Positions 1 through 10,400 of a stretch of DNA of 64,000 bases are shown one piece after another. Below the pieces are notes generated by a model. It was not told where the DNA came from, searched no databases, and saw only the letters and a list, made by a program, of their open reading frames with translations. Source of the DNA: Patagioenas fasciata (lineage: Eukaryota; Chordata; Aves; Columbiformes; Columbidae); assembly GCF_037038585.1 (NCBI RefSeq), contig NC_092526.1, positions 34,423,501 to 34,487,500 of the forward strand, read 5' to 3'. Within the stretch, counting starts at the first letter, position 1. The number at the start of each line of letters is the position of its first letter. The position numbers and the translations under genes were made by a program.

Positions 1-854
1 TACACCCATAATTGATCTAATTAAAGGTGTACTCAGGCGGCTCCATCCCGAATGCTGCTGCTCAGACAACTCCTGAAAAGGGCATGATGGACAGAGGGAA
101 ATGTTAAAATCCCTCAGACCAGCCTGAAATTTGCAGTCTCAGTGTTATCATTTGAAAACCCAATGGAAGCCTACACTGGTGTAGTCACCCCCATCCCACC
201 ACCCACATCAGCCTAAAAACACCCAGCGGGAAGCAACCCCTCTTCTCCTGTCGGGGTGTGTTGAAGGGATCACATGTGGGGACATGGTGGTGTCACCTCA
301 TGACCCAAAAACCTGCTACATCCTTACATTGTCTTCTCCAGCCCACCCACGGGATGCCTCCATTCCTGAGCCAGCATTTAATTTTAGGTTCACAAAGCCA
401 TCCCACTCCATCGCCAAGATAAAGCTCCCAAATCTGGGATGTCCCTGACCCACCAATGATGAGCCACCCGCCCAGCAGGCAACACATATCCTTCCACCTG
501 CTAATGAAGCTCCTCATGTGGGGATGTCAGGGCAGCCCAAAGCCCTAGCCACCCGCATCACACACCTGAGCCACCCTCTGCGTTCAGTGGGGACACTCTC
601 AGTATCACCAGTGTGAGTGGGCCAGGGGATGCGGTGACAGGGGCAATGTGCTGACAGCTCATCCCAACAGGTACTGCCAGCGTGACAAATGATCCAGGTG
701 CTGTGTACAAGCCCCAAGAACCTGCTGCCTCATCCCACTGGAGCAGCAACCTGTAATTTCCAAGGCGGTGTTTCCAGCCTGTACCCCACAAGTGATGGGA
801 AGGGGGCGGCAGGAATGAAGGCAGAGCTTAGCAGGCAAACCAGATGGCTCTCTC

Positions 855-1075
855 GTTAAAATGCAGCTGTGCCAAGGAGAGGTCGTAGCCATAATGAATC
901 GGGCCGAGTCCCCGCTAATTAACACTGACAAGCGAAGTTCAGATGTGTCCACTGGTAAGGAATAAATCAATCTCCCAGAAATGGATATGGCCAATGAGAG
1001 ATAGTTGAGTTTATTCTTCCACGTCCCAGAGGGCAAGCAATTATCTTCATAACTTTCTAGTTAGCGTGCACTTGG
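855..1075. promoter_or_regulatory. Candidate conserved non-coding element
   Basis: An AT-rich, non-repetitive block with several homeodomain-type cores (ATTA/TAAT, including CTAATTAACA near 916) and no coding frame. Its composition differs from the surrounding C/T-rich filler. Conservation is inferred from texture only. Confidence 0.3.
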
Positions 1076-2819
1076 GAAACAGATCTTCCGATCCATAAAT
1101 ACCTTTCTTCCACAAATACCTTACACTTTCAGGTGTCAAAAGCTAATTTTGCTCAGGAGCAAAAACAGCACAGGATGGCATGAAACTGAGCAAAGGGCTT
1201 GTTGAAGCTTGTGGTGGCATCCAGCTCTTCTGTTTCTACCTTCTGTAGCATTTTGGCAAAGAAAAGCCCGATGGATGGCAGGGATGCTCCTGGTAGAGGC
1301 CGAGCTAGGGAGTGGGGTGAATCTGCTTCAGTTTTCAAGAGTTTGGGGAAAAGGACTGGGATTTGAGGCACCCAGTGCTGGATCCTCACCCTATAGTCAT
1401 TTATAAGTTCCTGTTTGGGTGGTCAGCCTGCAAGCAATGGTGTTGACACGTGGCACATCACACCCCTAGTGTCACTCATCGCAGAAAGGGGTCCTCCATT
1501 AGGGGCCCTACATGGAACTCCAGATCCTTTCCACCTTCCTCTTTTCCTTTCCTCCTCCTTCTCTTCAGTATCACAACCACCTCAGGGATGCCATGGGACC
1601 CACTGGCTACAGGACAGCTGGCAAGTGGGGGTCACCCACCTTGCATCCCCCTGTCCCAGCAGCTGTGGGAGAGCGCTGGCTGCTGTGCTGGCTAAACTGA
1701 GAGCAAACCTGTGCTGTGGAGGTGCTAAACCTTCCCCTGCCTCGGCTCACTAACAAAAACACCTGCATTTTTCAGGGTGTGCAGAGCCATTGCCACCTTG
1801 TGCTGCCCTACTCGCCACTTTACTCAAACAAGGTGTTTGCTTTGTCCTTCCATCCCACCTGTTACATAGGATGGCATAATGTCATGTGTCTCCTTTTCTC
1901 CTCTTTTTTTCAGCAGATCCAGGCAAACTTAAAATAAAAATGATGCTCTGATGTCATTGAACAGCTGGTGGAGCCCAATCCCCTGCTGAACCCAGAGGTT
2001 TTGAAACTGTAATCACACGAACGAGCTTTCTCTCTCCCCCTGCCCCACCAAGGTCTTGAGAGATGCCTCTTGTTTCTTTGTTCTGAAAGATGGTGTCAAG
2101 GTTGGTGGCACCTCCTGGCCAAGTCCTCCAGGACGCCTGATCTCCTGCCCTTCCCCATTGCACACAATCTTCAGAAAAAAAACTGTCCCTGCTTTTCGAA
2201 CAGGGTTTGCTGGGCAGGTTTCTTTTCAGCATCTCCTTCATCACTGGCTGCTTCTCCACTCTGAAGTCCTCCCAGATAAAAGCAGAGCAGGGATGGTGAT
2301 TTTTATAGCTACCATATGCAGGCAAGTGCTTAGATTGCAGCCTTGGGGCATCAAAGCTTGAGGTGGGCATTAAAAAAGAGGTGTTATGCAGCAAAAAACA
2401 GTTTTCATGTGGAGAGGGACAAGCCCTTGCACTGCCCATGTTAAGTTAAATTCTCTTGGGCACAATCCTCAAACCATCCTCACCCAGAAATCATGGCTTC
2501 ACCCTATGTGTTTGACCATATGCCTTATAAGAGATAGATGTAAAAAGAGAAAAAAAGAAATGCAGGGAGCCTCCCATGTGCCCACGTCTAAGGCAGACTG
2601 AGCCGAAAGGTTTGCGTCTCCATCCACTTGTGCCACTTACCCAGAGCCTTTTGCAGCCTAGGGTGGCATGGCCACCATGTCCAGCAGAGATGCTCCATGC
2701 CTTCCTTTGCCAAAGAGGCTCTAATATTTTAAGGTAAAGAGGGAAAAAAAAAAAAATACAACCCTTAAAACCCACAAGCCAACAATAACCCAGTCTCCTG
2801 GCTGCCAGAGAAAAGGGGT

Positions 2820-3440
2820 GAGCGTGCGCGGCAGCTGCTAATCAGCAAATGTCAAAACTCAGTACCGTACTGTAAGGGGCCACGTGATGGAGGGTCAGTC
2901 TGAGGTGGTTTTCCAGGCTGGGACTCAGGGTGACATTTCACGAGCGCATTACTGAGGGGTTAAATAATTGGTAGGGCTCCCCTTCGCCTTTAAAAGAGGA
3001 TGCGCACCAGGACTGAATTCCCAGGGGATAATTAACACAGCTGCAATTCTTCAACAGGGGGTGGGGAGAAGGGGAAGCCAAGTATTTTTAGTTAAGCTAA
3101 GAGCCAGAGATTTTTATTCCTATAATTGATGGGAAAAGGGGGGGGAAAAAAGGAAAGTACTGCACAGCTATAAAAACTGGAAAGGTTATTTTTTTGTTGC
3201 TGAATCAAATTATTTATGTTTGGCAAAGAAGGGCCACTATAAACCAGTGTAGTGCAGAATACCTTGCCATAGAGCTGTTGAAGGGAAATGTTTCAGCACT
3301 ATTTAAATATTATCTAATTTCCAATAAAAACTGGACAAAATCAATGCGGCCTTGGGACAAGTTTATATTTCACTGGACGGCAGTTTTTAAAGGAGAGCTG
3401 GTCTGTCAGCAGCAGTTCAGCCAGCTCTGCTCATGCAATT
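2820..3440. promoter_or_regulatory. Candidate conserved non-coding block upstream of ASB18
   Basis: About 600 bases without repeats, rich in TTTAAA, TAAT and ATTTAAATA motifs, including a MEF2-like ATTTTTAG near 3085. It could be an ASB18 or longer-range enhancer. No conservation data were available, so this is a texture-based call. Confidence 0.3.
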
Positions 3441-4132
3441 GCATCTGCAGAAGCTTTTTTGGTTTTTTTTCAGGACGTGGGGTACAGAGTGTGACATCAC
3501 ATACACACAGAGACACGTATACCCCAGCACAAGGACATATTCATGGGAGTTAATCCTGCAGTCTGACCCCCTCGCTCAGCCACATAACTGGGCAGCGCTG
3601 TCACATGAAGCCGGGGGGGGAGCATTGGAAATATAAACGTGGGGACATTTCAGTGGCAGGTTGGCTGTTTGCAAGGTGGCACCTGGCTCTGAGAGAGGAG
3701 ATTAAATGTCCCGCCCCGTGTTGTCCGGCTGGGGATGGTGTCCCGGGGGACGGACAAGCATCGCCTGAGAAAGACAACCTCACAGCACCGTCCCTCCAAG
3801 GTAGGCTTGGGCAGCCAACATCTTATTTTGTGGCATGGTGGCCTTGCCATGCCACCTCCTCACCTCCCGGTCCTCTGGCTGTGGGCACAGCATCCCCTCC
3901 TCATGTCCGTGGGGTGCCGGGATTTACACAGCCATCGCCGGGAGCTCCACCACTCAGCCAGCTCGTTTTTGTAACTGGGGGGGGGGCAAAAGGGATGCAA
4001 GGTTAAAATCAGTCACGCATTGCAATTCACGCTTGAGAGCAGCTGGAGGAAGCAGTGCCAAGGGCTGCCAGCCCTCAGGCTCCTTCACTGCACTGGAAAT
4101 TTCCCCAGAAAAAAAAAAATTGCCATTCCCCA

Positions 4133-4148
4133 CTGCCAGAGGGCAGCT
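4133..4148 (+). promoter_or_regulatory. CTCF-like motif
   Basis: CTGCCAGAGGGCAGCT matches the CTCF core CCASYAGRGGGCAG except at two 5' bases. Its position is about 3 kb before the first ASB18 exon. It could also be a chance GC-rich inverted repeat, because CTGCC and GGCAG are complementary. Confidence 0.35.
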
Positions 4149-4711
4149 GTAAATCACAGCGGTGATGCCAGGCGCTCTCGGCATGGGCACATCTGGACTT
4201 GCCAGATTTTTTAAGGCAGTCTTGTGGGTTTTTTGAACCGGCAGGGCAAATTATTGTGGTCTGAAGTCTCCCTGATGTGAGGACTAAGTAGTTACGTGAC
4301 AGCTTAACTTGGGGAGCAAGCTTGTGCTGAAATAATTTTGTTTCTGTGTATCGTGCTCTTTCATGTGCCAGGAATGAGTTTTCCTCGTAATGTGAAGCCA
4401 GCGCAGACAATTTAAGTCATTATTAATAGATACACTTGATCTGAGGAAGTAAAATGCTTAATGTTTTGTTAAATGAGGTGTACTCTGCAAACAGTTGTAT
4501 GCAGGGAGAAGGTTAAGATGCTACCCCTGCGTTAGAGATTAATGAGCACGAGACTCTTGCTAATGAAGTGCTCATCCTCGCCAGCGTTCAGGGCCTGAGT
4601 CTATGTAGGAACCTATCTACTGAAGTAAGGGTAGATAAGGATGATCTCAGGCTTAACTGGTTGCAGGATCAAGCCCTTGGGTACTGTGCAGGGACTGGGA
4701 TGCTGGGAGCA

Positions 4712-4758
4712 CAGGTGATGTGCCCAAGGCCACTCAGTATGGCAGTGGCAGAAAAGAG
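4712..4758 (+). repeat. Ancient MIR/CORE-SINE-like fragment
   Basis: The segment from the tgcccaaggccact core to the ggcagtggcagaa stretch closely follows the 3' part of amniote MIR-type SINEs, which read as gcccaaggtcac followed by a short gap and gtggcagag. Only about 45 bases are alignable by eye, so the copy is old and heavily decayed. Confidence 0.4.
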
Positions 4759-5130
4759 GGTGGGGCTGTGGGGGTCTCAGCCTTCCTCCACCACCCAAAA
4801 TCTCTGCCTAAAGGTGACAGATAGTTTCTAAGTGGTTGAAGTCCCTTGTTTTCCTTCAAAACCCAACAAGGGACTTCTCCCTTTCTCCTGGCCAGCCCCA
4901 GAATGTTCCACAGGTGTCCTGGCTGCCAGCTCCTCTCTGCAGGAAATCACTCCTGCCTGTACAACAGCGTTCCACTTAAAATCACGGGAATATTGTTTCA
5001 TCCTGACATCACTTTCCACTCTTTGGTGGAAAAAGCACTTGACTTGGCTGGCAGGAGCTCAGGCTCGTGCGTTTATATGTGCCACTCAGCTATAAGAGGA
5101 CTTTTTTTCCCCCACTCTTGCTGATCCTGG

Positions 5131-5209
5131 CTATTTTTAACCCCCTCTGTCAGTGATGCCGTTAATCCTGTCATTACTGCGACCCAAGAAGTGAGTGTTA
5201 TATGCAAAT
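5131..5209 (+). promoter_or_regulatory. MEF2 site and octamer in a candidate enhancer
   Basis: CTATTTTTAA at 5131-5140 fits the MEF2 consensus YTAWWWWTAR exactly, and ATGCAAAT at 5202-5209 is a perfect POU octamer. GTTAATCC lies between them near 5161. ASB18 is reported mainly in heart and skeletal muscle, so a MEF2 site 2 kb upstream is plausible, but single motifs are weak evidence. Confidence 0.3.
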
Positions 5210-5616
5210 AGACACTTACTAAAAGGCTCATGAGAAGGGGTCACAGGGTATTTCAACACACTCTCAATGGCAGTTTAATGCCAGATATGCACACACCTAC
5301 ATGCACCCCTTGCAAAATTAGCACACGTCTGACTGAGAAGGTCTAGACTGTCGGCTAAATATACCCGGTTGCCAGCACGGGAGGTGGTCTGTGCCGCAGA
5401 AAGGTGATCCCCGCAATGCAAGCAAGGGTGCATAAAGGCAGGCTTCCTCCTCACCACCACCCCAATTTACAGGGCTGCTAATGATCAGAGAGAGAAAATG
5501 AGCCAGGGCTGCAAAACATGTGCCAGGACAAGTCCCTGGGGAAAACAATCACAGTCTGTGCAGCTCCCCAAACCTTCTCCTGCACTGGATAAGGGACCCC
5601 AGGGGATAACAAAGAC

Positions 5617-5634
5617 TTTTTTTTTTTTTTTTTT
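5617..5634. repeat. Poly(T) run, 18 bases
   Basis: Uninterrupted T homopolymer. No target-site duplication or SINE body is visible next to it. Confidence 0.8.
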
Positions 5635-6822
5635 CATACCGAAGTAGCGCTTTTAGGAGGTGGTTCGGTTGATATCAGAAGGGTGAAGGGGCACAGAAAG
5701 GCTGGAGGTAGCAAAATAGCAACAAGCGGTGAAAGAAGAGAGGAAGGTGATGGCTTTTGGAAGTTCAAACCAACTGAGCAGATGTGGACAGACAGGCAGG
5801 TGAGCAGGACAGCATTGAGTTCAAGGGGAGAAAGAAAATGTGAAATACTACATAGGCTGACCTCAAATTAGCTTCCACTGTGGTTGCTGGTGAACAGGGA
5901 CCTCAAGGCAGGGGGTCCTTTACACAAAGAATTAATTTACACAAGGACCGCAAGTCAGGTCCCCCCATCTCAGCACAAGCCCATCCTGGATGGACACACT
6001 GTGACTTTTCGTGATTCCGTGCTCTTCCCATGGTCTCCAGGGCCAGGTGGCTGATGTCACTGCAGCCGTGCTGAGAAAACCCACCAAGAAACCTCAGATG
6101 GTGACTCTTGCAGTGCAAATGTGTTGGTCTGGGATTGGGACAAGGATGCTCATGGTCACCTGCAGGAGCCCAGCAAGGTCCCCACTTGCATGGGGCTATG
6201 GAGAAGGTCCCAGACAGTCCTTCCAGCCCCAGGCTGACTCCACATGGATGGAATCACAAAGCGTTTCAGCAGTTTAACATCTTCCCCAGATCTGCTTTGA
6301 CCATGTTCATTCCCCAGGGAGGTGGGGTAGGAGGGCTGGTAGGCAGGGAGGGTAGTTGTGTCACTCAGAGCCTCAGGCTGGTGGTGAAGCCACCAAGTCA
6401 TGAGGTACTGAGATCTATTCTTGTCACTGCCATGGACTTCTCCTGTGACCTTGAGGAAAGGAGCCACCAGCCTCTGGGCAGCAGGAGCCGGGGACACTCC
6501 GCTGGCATCCATCACTGTGCTTAAATGGCAGCAGAGGTTGGGCACCTGCTCTCTCCTATACAAGGCATCAGCAGGGAGAGTGGCTCCCCCTGCCAAAGTC
6601 CCAGGAGGATTTGTACCTCGCTGGCCTTTGACAAGCGCTTTGCATCCCTGCAGGGATGTGCCGGTCTGCCTCGTGTTGACCACTAGTGCAATGCCCAGAT
6701 TTTTCTGCATAGCAACCATAAGACTGGAAACAGGTATGAGTGCCTTAAATTAAAAAAAAAAAAAAATGCAGTGTTATGCAGAGAAGAGAAAAAAATGCAC
6801 TTGCTCAGAGCGTACAAATAAG

Positions 6823-6832
6823 GCTATATAGG
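6823..6832 (+). promoter_or_regulatory. CArG-like (SRF-type) site
   Basis: GCTATATAGG differs by one base from the SRF consensus CC(A/T)6GG. It lies 320 bases before the ASB18 TATA box and next to an AT microsatellite. A chance match is quite possible in this AT-rich stretch. Confidence 0.25.
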
Positions 6833-6850
6833 ATTGGGAAGACAAGAGCT

Positions 6851-6899
6851 GACTAAATAGATATAGATATATAAATATATAGATATATATTTTTTTTAT
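6851..6899. repeat. AT/GATA-rich microsatellite
   Basis: An imperfect alternation of TAGATA and TATA units ends in a T run. This is a low-complexity tract upstream of the ASB18 promoter region. Confidence 0.7.
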
Positions 6900-7143
6900 C
6901 CCCTAAACCCTAGGCACCCTTTTCCTTCCAGCCTAAACGCTCACGTCCCAAGCTACTGCCTGCAATTAAACCGGCAACTTAATCCAAGAGGTGCTGCCAC
7001 AACACAACCCAGTGACTGTTTGACACTCACTGTATCGTGTGCCCATCATCATCTGACCCTGCTGGAGTTATAAATACAACAACAATAGAGCCTTAACTGG
7101 ATTATAATTAGACAATGAGCACAGGAGGATGGAAACAATGAAC

Positions 7144-7150
7144 TATAAAA
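7144..7150 (+). promoter_or_regulatory. Possible TATA box for ASB18
   Basis: TATAAAA sits 37 bases before the ATG at 7187. Transcription starting about 30 bases downstream would give a leader of only about 12 bases. It is therefore either a promoter for a short-leader transcript or unrelated AT-rich intron sequence. Confidence 0.35.
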
Positions 7151-7186
7151 GCCCATCTATCCTCCCAGCTAGGAGGATCTACACAT

Positions 7187-7442
7187 ATGGGAAGCACTGG
7201 AATGGATGAGTTACCGGAACCTGTAACAGAAAAGCTACAGATTTGCCCCAAATTGGATTCAGAGCATACTCTGACGGCTCACACTCCTGCCACCAGGTAT
7301 TACACAGCCCTGGTCGCGGGAGACCTGAGAAGCCTCGAGGTCCTGACTGATCGATACTATCAAGATGTCAACATGGTTTTTGAGATCAGTAAAAATGAGC
7401 TGGAGTGGCAAGTGAAAAGCCAAGGATCTTATGGACTCTCAG
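7187..7442 (+). CDS. ASB18: ASB18 exon A (first in window; 5' boundary uncertain)
   Basis: Encodes residues 1-85 and ends at AG|GTACAT with one base carried over. Residues 45-85 are family-like ([10 protein letters not shown], then [16 protein letters not shown] and YGLSG). Residues 1-36 are not recognisable. Two acceptor-like AGs inside the frame (7295-7296 and 7306-7307) could start an internal exon instead, with the ATG at 7187 then being intronic. The ATG was kept because the frame is open and a TATA-like box precedes it. Confidence 0.7.
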
Positions 7443-10400
7443 GTACATTTTCTTTAAAGGACAGTTCAGAAAAAAATATAAAACCAGGTATATACTAACC
7501 CTAGATAGGAAAGGTGCAGTGCATTTAAGTGCCTAACACTGTTCTTACAGAGCTTGTTCCCAAGGTGGTTGGTTTCTGGTTAAGAGGACTGTGCCCTGCA
7601 GCCCTAGCCATAAATGTTCAAAACTTTATTTTCTTCTCTTCTGCACATACTAATCCACTGGAGGGACAGGAAGTGTAAAAAAATGTGTGTCTACATCATT
7701 TTTCCAGGTTGAGATGGGGCACAGTCTTAACTTAGGCATGCTTGCAAGAGGGCTCACAGCGCAAATTCCCCATGCAGGGGCTCAGAAAGAGCAGCCTGGT
7801 CTTAGCTGGCAGGAATAAGATGCTCCCAGGGAAGTGGTACCCAGTGCCTCACAACTCCAGAAGCTTCTCATGGTCCCAGATGCTCACCGGACACTGTGCA
7901 TTTACAGATGGTCCCAGAGCTGCTGAGAAATGCCATGCCTTGCTCCAGCTGAGCCCAAACCCAGCTCTTCCCATGCCCAGCCCTGCATCACCCTCCTAAC
8001 ACGCTCCCACCTAGCTTGGGTGCCCTCAGGCCCAGCCTCATCCCAGCAAAGACAGCTTTTTTCCTCCCATAGGTGCAGGTGGGGAATTTGTAGGCTGCCT
8101 TTTAGCTCCTGCCAGCAAGGTCTTGCATGCAGGGTCCCCTGGCTGTGGGCAGGGTATTGGTTTACCCAACTTGTGCCATATGAAGTCCTGCTCCTGGACA
8201 TGCACATGCCAGGCGAGTTTTGCTTCCCCTCTTGCCAACAACATTCAGAGCAGCCACCAACCTTAATCAGGCTCTTCAAAACCTCTAAAGCTGCCAGGGA
8301 GCTAAAATAAAACTGGAAAAAGCAGCAAGATGATGTGGTTTGTGTGCAAGGCATAGAGGATGGGAATGGCCCCAAGCTCTGCAAACCCCAGGGAATCAGC
8401 CCCATTCCCTCCTCCCCGCAGGGCTGTGGTCGCTGGAGTACAAGCGGGAGCTGACCACCCCACTGTGCCTGGCTGCTCGCTGGGGCCACACCGCCTGCCT
8501 GCGCCATCTCCTGCGCCGACGGGCTGACCCCAACCTGGCGCCGGGGGGGCACGGGCCCCTGCACGAAGCCTGTCTGGGGGGCCACACCGACTGCGTCGAG
8601 CTGCTGCTGGAGTACGAGGCTGATCCCAACCTGCAGAGCGACGAGGGCCTGGCCCCGCTGCATCTCTGCACCACTCCAGACTCCCTGGGGTAAGGAGAAG
8701 GTCCCCTCCCGTCAGCATCTCCCTGCTGATAACTTCTGTCTGCATCCCCTGCATGCCAACTCCAGCTCTTCTGCCTCTGTGGGGTGGAAAAATGGTGCCA
8801 CGGTCCCCTGCAAGGCTTCCCACATGCTCACACATCTACCAGCTGCTGTGGCACACTCAGCATAGCCAAAAAAGAAAAGGACATTTTGTAGCCAGGCATA
8901 TTGCATGGCACAGGTCTCCTCCCCATGGACGGGAGCAGCCCAGCCTCTTTTCCGATGATTTATCCTAAAATCATTACATCCTGCATCCCAGGTCCAGCAT
9001 GCTTTCTCCCAGGAGATGGGTCCAGTCATGGGGCACATGGGTCACCCCAACATCCTGCACTCCTCATCTCATGCCATCCCCATCTGTGAGGGATGTGAGT
9101 GACTACCAGGGCACCCACTCCTCCCAAAGCCCCATCTCCAGAGCTATAATGAAGAGATGGGGTCTGTGGAATGGGAAGAAACCCTTCCACCTTCTCCCCC
9201 CACACAAGCCACATATGAGTCCACTTTGGTTTATAGCTGGGCATAAGGCTCAGTCATGTGCATCCATTCCCTTCTCACCCTGGATCAGCATCACAGAGAT
9301 GACCATAAACATGGCCTTGAAAAAATAAGCTTTTGTGCACACATGTATGTCTCAGTAGGACTTTAAGCGCCTGAATCATTAGACCCAGGGAACCGGGTTG
9401 TTGGTTTATTTATTTTTTTTTACTTTTTTTTTTGGTTATAAAGAGCTCAGCCCCTTGATATCCTAATGAAGCCACTTAGGGCCATAGCAAATTTATTTGC
9501 CTACCAGCTGTAGTGAAAACCAGCCCAGCTTCTGGCTTCAATCGTCTCTGCTTTAATACATAGCGAGCTGAACTAGAAGTAGGTGGTGGAGACAAGATTC
9601 CCAGTACAGATCCAGTGTATCATGGGCCAGGTGTCAGGAAAAGAGCTCTGGAAAAGAAAAGCAGACAGAGAGGAATAGATTTGCAGATGTAAATATCTCA
9701 AGCCCAGGTTATAAATAAGAGTCTCTGCAAGACCACCAAAAATGAAGTATTAATCAAATGTTGGTTCAGCCAAAAATGTAGGGATTAATCAAACACATCC
9801 TTGGTGAGATAAGAGTTAGGAGGAGTGAGCTGGGTAAAGGAGGATGCTACAAGTAGCTCTTGTCATTTATAAGGAGCAGGTTTTAATTCCTCTACTCAAG
9901 CTCCCTTTTGACCTTAAAGCCTTCAGTCTCCAACCCCCAAGCCATCCTGGAAGCCCCAGAATGGGTATTTTAGGTTTTATCAACTTGTTCTTCCCCAGTA
10001 GAGACATGGCACATAAACCAGCATGGTGCCTGGAAAGGACCCCATGGCCCACAGAGGTCCAGGTGTCTTGTTGTTGGCCAGGTGCTGCTCAGCTTGGAAT
10101 AAAAAAAAAAAAAAAAACCACCACAAAAAACCCCCACAAACATATATTAAAAATGAGCCATTGTCACAAATCCACATGTTGTTTCCCCCAGAAGGACAGA
10201 GGGGAATGGCAGGTAAGCCAGCAAACAGCAACATGGGGATTAGACAGATGCAATGTGGAAACAGCTGAGTTATAAGCCCTTGAATATTGGGGCTTTATAA
10301 TGGAAATGGTGAGAGACCCTTAACTACGCTACCCAGCGCTATGGGGGCTTCTACAATAACTAAGCCTACTCCCTTGGAAGATCAAAAATTAATAGACATT

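Larger units (their letters stand above)
1..7143. other. Non-coding DNA 5' of the first recognised ASB18 exon
   Basis: No open frame here resembles a known protein family or has convincing splice sites, and the frames present are short and in shifting phase. By vertebrate synteny this is either the 5' flank of ASB18 or, if an upstream exon lies outside the window, its first intron. Individual sites and blocks inside it are listed separately. The rest (about 1-850, 1080-2800, 3450-4120 and 5250-6800) shows nothing I can name beyond short A/T runs. Confidence 0.6.

Noticed and set aside
6156-6719. 187-codon - strand frame upstream of ASB18
   Set aside because: No similarity to a known family and no splice or promoter support.
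7902-8663. 253-codon open frame on the - strand
   Set aside because: Antisense shadow of ASB18 exon B and its upstream intron; no family features.
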